From contig CAYTAP010000007.1 in the NCBI GenBank assembly GCA_964435775.1, positions 1-53,629 of the forward strand: a DNA stretch of 53,629 nucleotides. The letters run 5' to 3'. Positions 7,927-16,864 of this stretch are shown piece after piece (position 1 is the first letter of the stretch; each line of letters starts with the position of its first letter). Below the pieces are notes generated by a model. That model had not been told where the DNA came from. It did no database searches and saw only the letters and a program-made list of their open reading frames with translations. A program made the position numbers and the translations under genes. Source of the DNA: CAYTAP01 sp964435775 (lineage in GTDB: Bacteria; Planctomycetota; Phycisphaerae; Tepidisphaerales; Tepidisphaeraceae).

Positions 7927-8676
7927 CTACTTGTCCTGGCCGCCCATCTGACCGTTCCCCTCATTTTGATCCGGGGCGGTGGTTCCCGGCTGGGTGGACG
8001 GGTGCTGGGGCATGCTCGCCATCATCGCCGCCATCATCTTGCTGCGAAACGCCGTTCGCGCTTCGTCGATGGTCTTGTATTTGTCGGCCTTGATTTCGGC
8101 CGTCGTCGCGCCGGCGGCGTTGGCCATCGCGTTGATCATCGGCGCCGCTTCGGCGATGCGATCGACGCTCGGCATCGACCCGATGTCCACCTTCCACTCG
8201 CCATTCACTTTCCTGAGCGTGACCGGCGCCTTCTGGTCCTGCGAGATGATCGTCGCCTCGTCACCGTTGATCTCGATCTTCGCGTCGTCGATCTGCTTGA
8301 GGTTGTCCTCCATCTTCATCTTCTGGCCGGAGATGGTCTCCCCCTCCTCGCCGAACTTGGCCGTCGCGGCGTCGGTCAGCGTCTTCATGCTGCCGGTCAT
8401 CTTCGCCATGAGTTCGATCAACTGCGCCTGTGAATCGTCGGCGATCGCCGACGCCTTCGCCAGCGCCACGTCGCCGTTGGCCAGCGCCTGCACGAACGTC
8501 TTGATCGCGCTCTTGGGGCTCGACAAATCCTTTTTGACCACGGCCGGGGCGGCCTCGGTCGTCTTCGCTGGCGGCGCGGCCTCCTCGGCCATCGCCCACC
8601 CATTGAAGGAGGTGGACAGTGAGCCCGCCGCACAGATCGCCAACACCGGAACACTTCGAAGAATCCAACGATGCAT
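7927..8676 (-). CDS. Exported protein of unknown function
   Basis: A 249-residue protein with an N-terminal signal peptide (basic start, hydrophobic core, Ala-x-Ala-like cut before residue 31) and an Ala/Pro-rich linker. A helical domain follows that begins Ser-Pro-Lys-Ser-Ala-Ile-Lys-Thr-Phe, then an apparent NTF2-like strand section (KVNGEWKVDI) and a C-terminal tail rich in Met, Gln and Gly. The opening phrase resembles the start of small cystatin/NTF2-like domains often seen in planctomycete exported proteins, so I suggest a scaffold or ligand-binding role, with no enzyme residues visible. The start is the ATG with AGGAG about eight bases upstream; the open frame extends to 8778 but is not signal-peptide-like. 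It is a single gene between minus-strand neighbours. Confidence 0.7.
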   Translation of the reverse strand: MHRWILRSVPVLAICAAGSLSTSFNGWAMAEEAAPPAKTTEAAPAVVKKDLSSPKSAIKTFVQALANGDVALAKASAIADDSQAQLIELMAKMTGSMKTLTDAATAKFGEEGETISGQKMKMEDNLKQIDDAKIEINGDEATIISQDQKAPVTLRKVNGEWKVDIGSMPSVDRIAEAAPMINAMANAAGATTAEIKADKYKTIDEARTAFRSKMMAAMMASMPQHPSTQPGTTAPDQNEGNGQMGGQDK

Positions 8677-8833
8677 ATGCTCTCCTAAAAGCACCCGTTC
8701 ATCTGGTCGCGGCGTCGGCCGCCGGCCAGTTCGTTCAAACCCATTGCATCCGACGCCGCCCAAAGCGGCAACGTGCAACCGACCATTCTACTTTGTGTGC
8801 CGAAAAATGGCATAGCGAACGCATTCAAATCCG

Positions 8834-9997
8834 TTATTTGACGGACTGCGCCCATTGGATCAGCAAATCCGCCACTTCAGGACGGCTGAACTCCGTGGGT
8901 GGCCGCTCGCCCGCCCGCAGCGCCTCACGCACCTTCGTCCCGCTCGGCGCGATCTTGTCCTCCGGGCCATGTGGGCAGGTCTTGCTGCTCACGATCGCCG
9001 CGCATTTCGTACACCACGCCGTGTGTTCGAACTTCAATATGGTGACGCCGATCTCCCTGGCGACATCAAATTGGTCGAAAATCTTTTGCGCATCGTAAGT
9101 GCCGTAATACTTGCCCACACCCGCATGATCGCGGCCCACGATGAAGTGCGTCACCCCGTAGTTTTTGCGGATCAGCGAGTGGACCAGCGCCTCCCGAGGA
9201 CCTGCGTAGCGCATCGCCAGCGGCATCACGCTCAGCATCGTGCGGTCTTGGTTGTAATAGTGGTCGATCAACGTCTTGTAGCACGCCATCCGCGTGGCGG
9301 CCGGGATGTCATCCGGCTTGGTTTCACCCACGAGCGGGTGAATGAGCAGCCCGTCGGTCATCTCGAGCGCGCACTTGGTCAGGTATTCATGCGAGCGGTG
9401 AATCGGATTCCGCGTCTGGAACGCCGCGACCGTGCTCCACCCCTTCTTGTCAAACGCCTCACGGGTCTTGGCCGGGGGCAGTCGGTACTCCGGAAACTCC
9501 GGCTCATAGGTCGGCGTGATCACGTCGATTTTCCCCGCCAGGCAGGTGTTCCCCTGCTTGCGCACGGCCGCGACGCCCGGATGGGCATCCTCTTCGGTCT
9601 TGTAGACGTTGGGGATTTCCAAAGCCTTGTCGTGCGGATATTTCTCGCTGACCGTCATCAGCGCCAGGACCCGTCCCTTCGAATCCTTCAGCGCGATCCG
9701 ATCCCCTTGATTGATCTTCGCGGCGTCCTCATCCGACGGGCAGAGCGTCACCGGGATCGGCCAGACCACGCCGCTCGCCAGGCGCATTTCCTTGCATACC
9801 CGCGTGAAATCCGCCTGTCCCATGAACCCTTCGATCGGCGAAAACGCCCCGATGGCGATCATCTCCAGGTCAAATTGTTCACGCAGCGACAACGTAAGTG
9901 AAGGCAGCGACTTCGCCTTTTCCAATGCAGCCTTGCCTTCACTTTCACTCAAAATACGATTGACAAGCTTGCCGCCATGCGGCTCGATGAGGGCCAT
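8834..9997 (-). CDS. sat: Sulfate adenylyltransferase (ATP sulfurylase)
   Basis: A 387-residue, full-length homo-oligomeric ATP sulfurylase, which makes adenosine 5'-phosphosulfate from ATP and sulfate in the cytoplasm. Diagnostic motifs are QTRNPIHRSHEYL (nucleotide-binding HxxH region), GRDHAGVGKYYG, and the C-terminal CxxC...CPHG zinc-type cysteines seen in bacterial and archaeal Sat enzymes. PUA-like N-terminal and catalytic C-terminal parts are both present. No APS kinase or reductase gene lies nearby, so assimilatory or dissimilatory use cannot be decided here. The ribosome binding site AAGGAG sits about nine bases before the ATG. It diverges from the aspartate aminotransferase gene. 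Confidence 0.95.
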   Translation of the reverse strand: MALIEPHGGKLVNRILSESEGKAALEKAKSLPSLTLSLREQFDLEMIAIGAFSPIEGFMGQADFTRVCKEMRLASGVVWPIPVTLCPSDEDAAKINQGDRIALKDSKGRVLALMTVSEKYPHDKALEIPNVYKTEEDAHPGVAAVRKQGNTCLAGKIDVITPTYEPEFPEYRLPPAKTREAFDKKGWSTVAAFQTRNPIHRSHEYLTKCALEMTDGLLIHPLVGETKPDDIPAATRMACYKTLIDHYYNQDRTMLSVMPLAMRYAGPREALVHSLIRKNYGVTHFIVGRDHAGVGKYYGTYDAQKIFDQFDVAREIGVTILKFEHTAWCTKCAAIVSSKTCPHGPEDKIAPSGTKVREALRAGERPPTEFSRPEVADLLIQWAQSVK

Positions 9998-10180
9998 GAG
10001 AAATACTCCTTGAAGTTAGAGAAGGGCATACCGTAGCGACTTTCGGCGATGGAGCAAGAAGACCGGACGCCTTCCACTGCGCCATTCCGGCATGGGGTCG
10101 CCCGCGCATTCTTGCAGCAAGAGGAGGGACGATTTATCGTCTGCCCGGTCGATGGGGGCCATTACACAGGAGTTTTGAAC

Positions 10181-11386
10181 ATGGTTGCGCTTGCTGAACG
10201 GATGAATCTGGTTTCCGAGTCCATCACGCTGGCCGTCAGCGCCAAGGCGAATGCGCTGAAGAAGGCCGGTGTGGATGTGGTGGGCTTTGGCGCAGGCGAG
10301 CCGGATTTTGACACGCCGGCGTTTATCAAGGACGCGGCCAAAGCGGCGCTGGATGCGGGGAAAACAAAGTACACCCCGACGCCCTGCATTCCCGAACTGA
10401 AGGCGGCCATCGCAGAGAAGTTCAACCGGGACAACCAGTTGCCCTACAAGCCCGAAAACATCACGACGGGCGCTGGAGGCAAGCATTGTCTGTACATGGC
10501 GTTCATGGCGCTGATCAACCCCGGCGATGAGGTGTTGATCCCATCGCCGTATTGGGTGAGTTATCCCGAGCAGGTGAAGCTGGCGGGGGGAGTGCCGAAA
10601 GTCGTCCGCGGCGAGGAGGCCAATGATTTCAAGATCACGCCGGCGGAGCTCGATCGCGCCATCACGAGCAAGACACGTGTGCTGATTCTTAATTCCCCTT
10701 CCAATCCGTCGGGGGCGGCGTACACGCCCGACGAATTGAAGGCGCTGGGAGATGTGGTGGAGCGGTATCCGGAGGTGATCGTCTTCAGTGATGAGATTTA
10801 CGAGAAGTTGGTTTACGATGGACTGAAGTTCGCATCGTTTGCGCAGGTGAAACCGGATCTGATCGACCGGACGCTGACGTTCAACTGCCACTCCAAGAGC
10901 TTTGCGATGACGGGCTGGCGGGTTGGATATATCGGCGGACCCAAGGAAGTGATCGCCGCCATCAACAAGCTGCAAAGCCAGATGACCAGCCACATCACGA
11001 GCTTCTGCCAGCCGGCGGCCGTCGCGGCATTGAATGACCCGCGCGGAGCCGAATCCGTTGAGCGGATGCGGGTTGAGTTTGAAAAGCGCGGCCGGCATAT
11101 GCACACGCGTCTCAGCGCCCTGCCCGGTGTGAGCTGCGTGCGTCCGCGCGGGGCGTTCTACTGCTTCCCCAACATTGGCGCGTACGTTGGCAAAAAGGCG
11201 GGGAGCGCTTCCATCACCGACGCAGTGAGTTTCGCCGCGGCGCTGCTTGAGCAAAATCATGTCGCGGTCGTGCCGGGCAATGACTCCGGCTTCGATACGC
11301 ATGTCCGCCTGAGCTTCGCGACGAGCATGGAGCAGATCGACAAGGGAATTGATCGCATTGAAGCGTTTCTCAAAGCATTGGGGTGA
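10181..11386 (+). CDS. aspC: Aspartate aminotransferase (class I, PLP-dependent)
   Basis: A 401-residue fold-type I aminotransferase. Visible signatures are GAGEPDFDTP near the N-terminus, SPSNPSG, the cofactor-contact aspartate in VFSDEIYE, the Schiff-base lysine in CHSKSFAMTGWR, and the substrate-carboxylate arginine in HVRLSFA near the C-terminus. It should interconvert aspartate and oxaloacetate with glutamate and 2-oxoglutarate. The subgroup is that of the thermophile/bacillus-type enzyme (also called aspB or aatA), so the symbol is approximate. AGGAG at 10168-10172, eight bases before the ATG at 10181, sets the start, although the frame is open to 10049. Its last 17 bases overlap the convergent TIM-barrel gene. 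Confidence 0.92.
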   Translation: MVALAERMNLVSESITLAVSAKANALKKAGVDVVGFGAGEPDFDTPAFIKDAAKAALDAGKTKYTPTPCIPELKAAIAEKFNRDNQLPYKPENITTGAGGKHCLYMAFMALINPGDEVLIPSPYWVSYPEQVKLAGGVPKVVRGEEANDFKITPAELDRAITSKTRVLILNSPSNPSGAAYTPDELKALGDVVERYPEVIVFSDEIYEKLVYDGLKFASFAQVKPDLIDRTLTFNCHSKSFAMTGWRVGYIGGPKEVIAAINKLQSQMTSHITSFCQPAAVAALNDPRGAESVERMRVEFEKRGRHMHTRLSALPGVSCVRPRGAFYCFPNIGAYVGKKAGSASITDAVSFAAALLEQNHVAVVPGNDSGFDTHVRLSFATSMEQIDKGIDRIEAFLKALG

Positions 11387-12206
11387 GGTGCTCCCAGGCG
11401 AGTTTGGCGACCCCGGCGGCGGTGGTTTCGTAGGGATATAGCTCCACCGTCGCCCAGCCTTTGTAATTGATGTCGTGAAGCGCGGAAAAGATGGCCGGGA
11501 AATCAATGGCGCCTTTGCCGGGGGTGAGGTGCTGGTGAACGCGGTTGTCGCCGATGTCCTCCAGGTGGACGTGGGCGATGTGGGCCGGCATGTCGCGGAT
11601 CACGGTTGCGGGGTCTTCACCGACGCAGTAGAGGTGCCCGACGTCGCAATTCATCTGGATGGCCGATTCGTGGGGGAAATACTCATTTTTGAACGCCAGA
11701 TATTCGGCGGCGGTTTCAATGAACAGCCCCGGTTCAGGCTCGATGGCGAACGTGATCTTATGGTTGCGGGCGGTGGGGAGGACGTGTGATAAACCGGCGG
11801 CGAACCGCTCGGCGGCGAGAGGTCGGCCGATCACCGTGCCGATGAGCGGACCGCCTGGCTGAAGGCTGACGGTTTTGGCGCCCAATGCGGCGGCGAGTTC
11901 GACGGCGCCGATCGTGTGATCGATCCGCACTTGCCGCAGGGCCGGATCGTCCTCGATCCATGTGGGGTGATAGGTGTCGCCCTCCGCAAAATGCGTGAAG
12001 GCGTTGACATTGCTCACTGTGAGCCCCAGCGCCGCGAGGGATTGAACGAGGCGGGCGCGGGCGGCGGCATCAAAAGACCTGGGGTGTGCGTGCGGCACGT
12101 CGGCCATGATCTCGACGCCGCGATAGCCGATGGCGGCGATGGCGGAGATCGCCTCATCGAGGGTGTTTTTCTTGAACGCGTTGGTGGAGAAGGCGAGTGG
12201 GATCAT
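11370..12206 (-). CDS. Sugar phosphate isomerase/epimerase family protein (TIM barrel)
   Basis: A 278-residue protein of the xylose-isomerase-like superfamily. It has the AFSTNAFKKN first strand, TFAIEPEPGLFIE (Glu ligand), MNCDVGHLYC (Asp/His ligands), AHVHLEDI and ATVELYPY (final Glu). The set of metal ligands appears complete. It is the last gene of a minus-strand run of TIM-barrel, esterase and TIM-barrel genes (13836 down to 11370), separated by 86 and 35 bases. That grouping suggests a shared carbohydrate or polyol catabolic job. The start lacks a strong ribosome binding site. The 3' end overlaps the convergent aminotransferase gene by 17 bases. Confidence 0.85.
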   Translation of the reverse strand: MIPLAFSTNAFKKNTLDEAISAIAAIGYRGVEIMADVPHAHPRSFDAAARARLVQSLAALGLTVSNVNAFTHFAEGDTYHPTWIEDDPALRQVRIDHTIGAVELAAALGAKTVSLQPGGPLIGTVIGRPLAAERFAAGLSHVLPTARNHKITFAIEPEPGLFIETAAEYLAFKNEYFPHESAIQMNCDVGHLYCVGEDPATVIRDMPAHIAHVHLEDIGDNRVHQHLTPGKGAIDFPAIFSALHDINYKGWATVELYPYETTAAGVAKLAWEHLTPML

Positions 12207-12241
12207 GGTGAATGCGTGAGAGAGAATCGGTTGGAAACGGC

Positions 12242-12988
12242 TTACGCGGTGAAACCCAGCGCCCGCCCGTGGAAGTCGAGGGCTTGGCGGACATGCTCAT
12301 CCCAGTAAGGCCAGGAATGATCGCCGGGATATTCGGCGTATTCGTGGGGGATGTCCTGAGCCGCGAGAAACTGATGGAAATTGCGGCTGTCGGGGAGGAG
12401 ATGGTCTTCGGTGCCGCAATCGATGCGGAGCTGCGGCACTTGCCCGGCGGCTTTGGCGCGAACGGCGAGGTGTTCAAGGTCATGGTCCGTGCCTTTGGGC
12501 GATTCGCCGAGGATTCGACGGAACTCCGCCTGTTCGGGCTTGGTCCAGGTTTTCTTGCCCCATTCCAACGCGCCGGAATGGCTGTTGGCCGAGACGTAGC
12601 GGTCGGGATGGGCCAGCGCGATGCGCAGCGCCCCATAGCCGCCCATCGAAAGCCCGCCGATGCACCGCCCGGCGCGGGTGGTCTGCGCCGGGAAGTTGCG
12701 CTCGATGATTGCGGGAAGTTCGGATGCGATATAAGTGTCGTAATCCGGGCCTTGTTCGTTTTTGGTGTAGAAGCCGCGATACCCATCGGGCATGACGACG
12801 ATGAGCGGAAGCCCGGCGACATAATCTTCGATGCGGGTTCGGCGCTGCCAGATCGTGTGATCATCGGACAACCCGTGGAGAAGGTAAAAGACCGGGAAGG
12901 GAGGCTCCCCTGTGTCGGGGAGGAGGACGTAGGTGGCAACCTGCTTGACGATGGATTTGCTGAACCAGTGAAAATCGCAAAAGGGCAT
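12242..12988 (-). CDS. Esterase, D-type alpha/beta hydrolase (putative esterase family)
   Basis: A 248-residue alpha/beta hydrolase of the esterase-D/FrmB/antigen-85-like family. It shows FYLLHGLSDD (oxyanion-side motif), the nucleophile elbow GLSMGGYG with Ser114, an acid in IDCGTEDHLL and the catalytic histidine in YPGDHSWPYW. It lacks a signal peptide, so it is probably cytoplasmic. Likely substrates are small esters or acylated sugars. Its place between two sugar-isomerase-like genes fits removal of acyl groups from a carbohydrate, but that is inference. A TTG-initiated extension to 13009 exists. I choose the ATG at 12988 because GAGGA lies about ten bases upstream. Confidence 0.85.
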   Translation of the reverse strand: MPFCDFHWFSKSIVKQVATYVLLPDTGEPPFPVFYLLHGLSDDHTIWQRRTRIEDYVAGLPLIVVMPDGYRGFYTKNEQGPDYDTYIASELPAIIERNFPAQTTRAGRCIGGLSMGGYGALRIALAHPDRYVSANSHSGALEWGKKTWTKPEQAEFRRILGESPKGTDHDLEHLAVRAKAAGQVPQLRIDCGTEDHLLPDSRNFHQFLAAQDIPHEYAEYPGDHSWPYWDEHVRQALDFHGRALGFTA

Positions 12989-13074
12989 TTGGGGTTTGTC
13001 CTCGATCAAATGTTTACGCGCAACGTCAAAGCGCGTGGATCATGCCGCGCGAAATGGCGACGGTTGCCAGACGG

Positions 13075-13836
13075 TTATTTCAGTCCCATGCCGTGCAGGT
13101 TTTTGAGGCTGATCTCCAGACTCTCAAAGGGATCGCGCTGGCAGACATCCTGCTCGACGATGTACCACTCGACGCCGGCGGCCTTGCAGGATTTGAGTAT
13201 GGCCGCCCAGTTCATGTTCCCCTCGCCGACCTCCGCCATCTGAACCTCGCGTTTGGGCGTGACGACCATGTCCTTGAGATGGACGCAGGGAATTCGGCCA
13301 TGAAGTTTGTCGATCCACGCCGCCGCGTCGCCGCCGCCGGCTTGGATCCAGTAGGTGTCGATCTCGAACCAGACCGAGGGCTTCAACTCGCTCAGCAACG
13401 TCTGGAGGATCGGCTTCCCCTCGTAGTGGGCCAGCTCGTGACTGTGGTTGTGGTATCCGACGCGAACGGGGGACTTGGCGTAGAGGTCGGCGATCTGGTT
13501 GTAGCTTTTGATGAACTCCCGCCAGTCGACGAGTGTGGGGTTTTCCTTGAAATATCCCCCGATCGCCATGTTCGTGCATCCCCATAGCGCGTGGTCGCTG
13601 ATGACTTCCTGACTGTGATCGCGCATCCGATCGGGGTGGACATGGGTGGCCGCGACCGCAAGACCTTCACCCTTGAGAATCTTGGCAAGTTCTTTGGCGT
13701 CGATGGGCCCCAGCGCCGACAACTGAACGGCTTCATAGCCGATCTTCCGGACCCGCGCCATCGTCTTGGCGATGTCGGCGGGTGTCTTGATGAAGTCGCG
13801 GAGTGTGTACATCTGTGCGGCGAGCTGCGTGGGCAT
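13075..13836 (-). CDS. Sugar phosphate isomerase/epimerase family protein (TIM barrel)
   Basis: A 253-residue xylose-isomerase-like protein beginning with AAQMYTLRDFIKTP, a common opening of planctomycete members. The candidate metal ligands are in GYHNHSHEL, WFEIDTYW, CVHLKDM and WYIVEQD. This HNH.E...D...H...E layout is typical of inosose dehydratase/isomerase-like and 3-keto-sugar-processing members. It is the promoter-proximal gene of the TIM-barrel, esterase, TIM-barrel run. AAGGGATC about eight bases upstream supports the ATG at 13836. The substrate is unknown. Confidence 0.85.
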   Translation of the reverse strand: MPTQLAAQMYTLRDFIKTPADIAKTMARVRKIGYEAVQLSALGPIDAKELAKILKGEGLAVAATHVHPDRMRDHSQEVISDHALWGCTNMAIGGYFKENPTLVDWREFIKSYNQIADLYAKSPVRVGYHNHSHELAHYEGKPILQTLLSELKPSVWFEIDTYWIQAGGGDAAAWIDKLHGRIPCVHLKDMVVTPKREVQMAEVGEGNMNWAAILKSCKAAGVEWYIVEQDVCQRDPFESLEISLKNLHGMGLK

Positions 13837-13935
13837 GGAATGATCCCTTCAATAAAAAAAGTGGCTCTTCAGTCCCAACAAGAATAGAGCGCTCGCGCGG
13901 GTGGTGCAACATGGCTGGAGATCGTTGCGGGGGTG

Positions 13936-14337
13936 TCAAAAAAGTGTGGCGAAGCCCGCCGCGTTGAAGTGGCGGTCGTTGGAGAAGACCTCCGTGATTC
14001 CCAGCCGGCGCATGACGGCGAAGGAGATGCGGTCGACGATCCCGGCGTCGGCTGCTTCACCGCGGGCATAGGCCGTCCACGCATTGCGCCAATCCGCTTG
14101 GGTTGGAACAATGAGGCGACCGGAGGCTTCCAATGCGGCCCGGGTCTGATCGACGAGGTTTCGGTAGGGTCGGCGCGCGGCGGCGTTGCCGCATTCGAGG
14201 AATACGAACGTTGTTGAGATCGTCCGCTGACCGCTCGAGATCAATTCATGCAGCGCACGCGCTGCGGCATTATGCCATTGATCCGTGGCATCCCATTGGG
14301 CCAGAAGTCCGACCGTATCGAGGAAAACGGTATTCAT
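13936..14337 (-). CDS. PIN-domain toxin (VapC-like ribonuclease)
   Basis: A 133-residue PIN domain. The four acidic positions expected for the metal site are visible: Asp7 in FLDT, Glu in FLECGNA, Asp in AGIVDRISF and Asp in FSNDRHF. PIN toxins cut RNA, often tRNA or rRNA, and are held off by a partner protein. The start codon overlaps the stop of the upstream DUF104-type antitoxin by four bases, the usual translational coupling in such pairs. A single chromosomal copy could serve in stress response or element maintenance; the sequence does not say which. Confidence 0.85.
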   Translation of the reverse strand: MNTVFLDTVGLLAQWDATDQWHNAAARALHELISSGQRTISTTFVFLECGNAAARRPYRNLVDQTRAALEASGRLIVPTQADWRNAWTAYARGEAADAGIVDRISFAVMRRLGITEVFSNDRHFNAAGFATLF

Positions 14338-14546
14338 GGCTGGTGTTCGTTGTGCCGCGCCGCCACATCGGTTTCACCTGATGCGAATGATTTCGACAAC
14401 AGTTTGTAGATTTCCTCCTGTGCCGCGCGGTTGTCGTCCTGTTCGGTGACGATCTTGGGCTCAAACTCCACGGTGGATCGTTCGGGGAGCGCAACGGGTT
14501 TGAGCGGTCTGAAGATGCCATTTTCAAAAATTGCTTTGATTGTCAT
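14334..14546 (-). CDS. DUF104-type antitoxin (AF2212-like)
   Basis: A 70-residue protein whose first 30 residues, starting MTIKAIFENGIFRPLKPV, match the AF2212-like/DUF104 antitoxin family. The N-terminal part forms a small beta-barrel dimer, and the charged C-terminal part would wrap the toxin. It overlaps the PIN toxin gene by four bases and is the first gene of the pair, as is usual. GGAAGGTC lies about eight bases before the ATG. In known systems the antitoxin or the complex represses its own promoter. I see no obvious operator in the 130 bases upstream. Confidence 0.8.
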   Translation of the reverse strand: MTIKAIFENGIFRPLKPVALPERSTVEFEPKIVTEQDDNRAAQEEIYKLLSKSFASGETDVAARHNEHQP

Positions 14547-14676
14547 TCGTCGACCTTCCGGGTTGCGTTTTCACCATGCTCGCTCACCTTCCCCATATCA
14601 TAGCCTGCACGCTTGGTTCCGGCACCCGCACCGTGTGTTATTCGCACGCCACGTCGGCAATCTCACTCCAGCTCCA

Positions 14677-15672
14677 TCATGGCCGCCACAGGTAATAAAA
14701 CCCCGCCGGGAGGGTTTCCTGAAGGGCGGGGATGTTGAGCTGCATGACGGTGGCTTGAGGCTTGGGCGTCTGCGCGTCGGCGTAAATCGAACCGCTCGTT
14801 CCATAGGGGCGACGATACATGACCACCTCGGCATTGGGGACATTGGCAAGCTTGGCGGCGATGTGGATCGCGTCTTCGAGAATGCCGTTGGAATCGGCCA
14901 GATGAAGCTCAACGGCGCGCCGCCCGGTGAAGACCCGCCCGTCGGTGATGAGCTTCAACTCATCGGGGTCCGTGATGTGCCGCCGCTCGGAGACAACGCC
15001 GACGAAGCGGTGGAAGTATTCATCGACCATCCCCTGCATGACCTGGCTCTCCTCGGCGGTCCGCATGCGGAAGGGGGAGCCCATGTCCTTGAGCGGGCCA
15101 CTCTTTACCGGGTCGCTGATGATGCCGAGTTTTTGCAACGTGCCGCGGAAGTTGAACGCCTCGAAGATGACGCCGATGCTCCCGACAATGCTCGTGGGAT
15201 GGGCGACGATCTGGTCGGCGCCGCAGCAGACGTAATAAGCGCCGCTGGCCGCCAGTTCCTGTGTCGAGGCGACGACGGGCTTGCCGCTGCGTTTTTTGAA
15301 TCGCATCAGTTCCTCATACATCGTGTCGGCGGCGGTGACGGTGCCGCCGGGCGAATTGACGCGAAGGACAACCGCGCGGACATCGGGGTCTTGCTCGGCT
15401 TTGTGAAGCTGTTGGACGAACAGGCTGACTTTGTTCTCTCTGGGTTGAAGAAATCCGCCGGTCGCGGTGTTGGAGAGCATTCCTTCGACTTCGATCAGCG
15501 CGATCTTTTTGGGGAACCACCCCTGGCCGGGCGTGACGGTTTGCTCCTGCAGTTGCTGGGGGTTGGAGACGGGGGTAACCAGGAAGCTGGGGGCGCAGCC
15601 GCTCATCAGCACCAGGGAGAGGATGGCGAGGAGGCCGGTGAAAATCGGATGAAATCGGGAAAAAGCGGGCAT
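14677..15672 (-). CDS. sppA: Signal peptide peptidase SppA, lipoprotein form (S49 peptidase)
   Basis: A 331-residue short-form SppA. Residues 1-26 are a lipoprotein signal ending L-M-S-G-C with Cys26. The protease core has RVNSPGG (residues 104-110), the nucleophile Ser143 in ELAASGAYYV, GSIGV, and a likely general-base lysine in DPVKSGPLKD (Lys190). S49 peptidases of this kind digest cleaved signal peptides in or at the membrane. A lipid anchor instead of a transmembrane helix is somewhat unusual. The frame begins with an in-frame GTG at 15684, but the ATG at 15672 has GGAG seven bases upstream. Confidence 0.88.
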   Translation of the reverse strand: MPAFSRFHPIFTGLLAILSLVLMSGCAPSFLVTPVSNPQQLQEQTVTPGQGWFPKKIALIEVEGMLSNTATGGFLQPRENKVSLFVQQLHKAEQDPDVRAVVLRVNSPGGTVTAADTMYEELMRFKKRSGKPVVASTQELAASGAYYVCCGADQIVAHPTSIVGSIGVIFEAFNFRGTLQKLGIISDPVKSGPLKDMGSPFRMRTAEESQVMQGMVDEYFHRFVGVVSERRHITDPDELKLITDGRVFTGRRAVELHLADSNGILEDAIHIAAKLANVPNAEVVMYRRPYGTSGSIYADAQTPKPQATVMQLNIPALQETLPAGFYYLWRP

Positions 15673-15756
15673 GCGGTTCTCCACAAAAAAACGAATCGGT
15701 GTCGCGTGTCATGGGCGCTGGCCGCGCTCAGCATAAAGCGGTTGGGCGGCGCGCGT

Positions 15757-16755
15757 CTATGGGCGCGTGGTCGGTGAGTGTTTCAACGCCGCGTCGAAGA
15801 AGGTGTTGAGACGCGGTTCAAAGTACGGTGTTCCACGGATTCGAAAAACATGGCTTCCGTTCGGGATGACCCAGAGTTCAACGGGCGCTTTGGCGGCCCG
15901 CATCGCATGGAAAAGCATCCACGCCTGATCCACGGCGACAAGTGGATCATGGTCGCCATGGACGATGAGGAACGGCGGGGATTTGGCCGTGATATAGGTC
16001 AGCGGACTGGCGGCGACGGCCTGTTCATGTTTCTCTTCCAGTGAGCCGCCCAGGAAGGTCGTGACGATCTTCTGAATGTCAACCGTGCCGGGGACATGAT
16101 CGTTGACCGGCTTGGTGAGGTCGGCCGGGCCGTACATTTCACAGACGGCCTGCACATCGGAGGAGGTGTCAAGGTGATCGCCGACTTTGCCGTCAAGCGC
16201 CTTGTTGCCGGTTCCGCTGGTCAAACCGAGGAGCGTGACGAGATGCCCTCCGGCCGATTCGCCGCACAGCCCGATGCGGTCGGGGTCATATCCATACTCC
16301 GCCGCATTGGCGCGGAGCCAGCGAATCGCGGCTTTGCAGTCCTCAATTTGCGCCGGGAAGATGTACTTGGGTGCCAGGCGATAGGTGATGCTCGCAACCG
16401 CGTACCCCCGGCCGACCAGCCACGTCATCGGGCAAGGTCGGCGAGCGCCTTCGGTCCACCCGCCGCCATGAATCCAGACGACCAGCGGCGGCGCCACGGC
16501 TTTGGATGGGCTTGCGGTGTGCGCCGGCAGGTAAAGATCAAGTTGCAGCGACACGCCATCGACCTTGGCATACTCCAGGTCCGGAACGAACCGCATTCCG
16601 GCGTTGACGCCCTTGGCATCAACCGGCTGGGCGGCAGGCTTGCCGTCGGCCAGCGTGGCCAATGGCGAAATCGCCCCTGCGATCAGAAGCAGCAGCACGA
16701 TGGCCATCATCCTGTTCTTCGAGGCATCCATCACATCCATCACATGTCGAGTCAT
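15757..16755 (-). CDS. Exported alpha/beta hydrolase (carboxylesterase/acetyl-esterase, BD-FAE-like)
   Basis: A 332-residue protein with an N-terminal signal (hydrophobic residues 16-35) and an alpha/beta hydrolase of the hormone-sensitive-lipase/BD-FAE type: HGGGW at 96-100, nucleophile elbow GESAG with Ser167, acid in HGDHDP and histidine in NGSHVF. Family members remove acetyl, feruloyl or other acyl groups from plant or algal polysaccharides, and planctomycetes carry many. A ribosome binding site AAAGGAG lies about six bases before the ATG. It is flanked by sppA (downstream) and an RluA-type gene (upstream), all on the minus strand, but spacing of about 85-110 bases suggests independent transcripts. 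Confidence 0.87.
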   Translation of the reverse strand: MTRHVMDVMDASKNRMMAIVLLLLIAGAISPLATLADGKPAAQPVDAKGVNAGMRFVPDLEYAKVDGVSLQLDLYLPAHTASPSKAVAPPLVVWIHGGGWTEGARRPCPMTWLVGRGYAVASITYRLAPKYIFPAQIEDCKAAIRWLRANAAEYGYDPDRIGLCGESAGGHLVTLLGLTSGTGNKALDGKVGDHLDTSSDVQAVCEMYGPADLTKPVNDHVPGTVDIQKIVTTFLGGSLEEKHEQAVAASPLTYITAKSPPFLIVHGDHDPLVAVDQAWMLFHAMRAAKAPVELWVIPNGSHVFRIRGTPYFEPRLNTFFDAALKHSPTTRP

Positions 16756-16864
16756 CGAATCTCCTTTGTTGACGGCGAAATGAGAAGCGGCGGGTTCTCA
16801 ATAAAATGTCGCAGGCGGGAGGATCACCCTCCGGCACCCCGCGACGGGCTTGCCACGCACAAGC

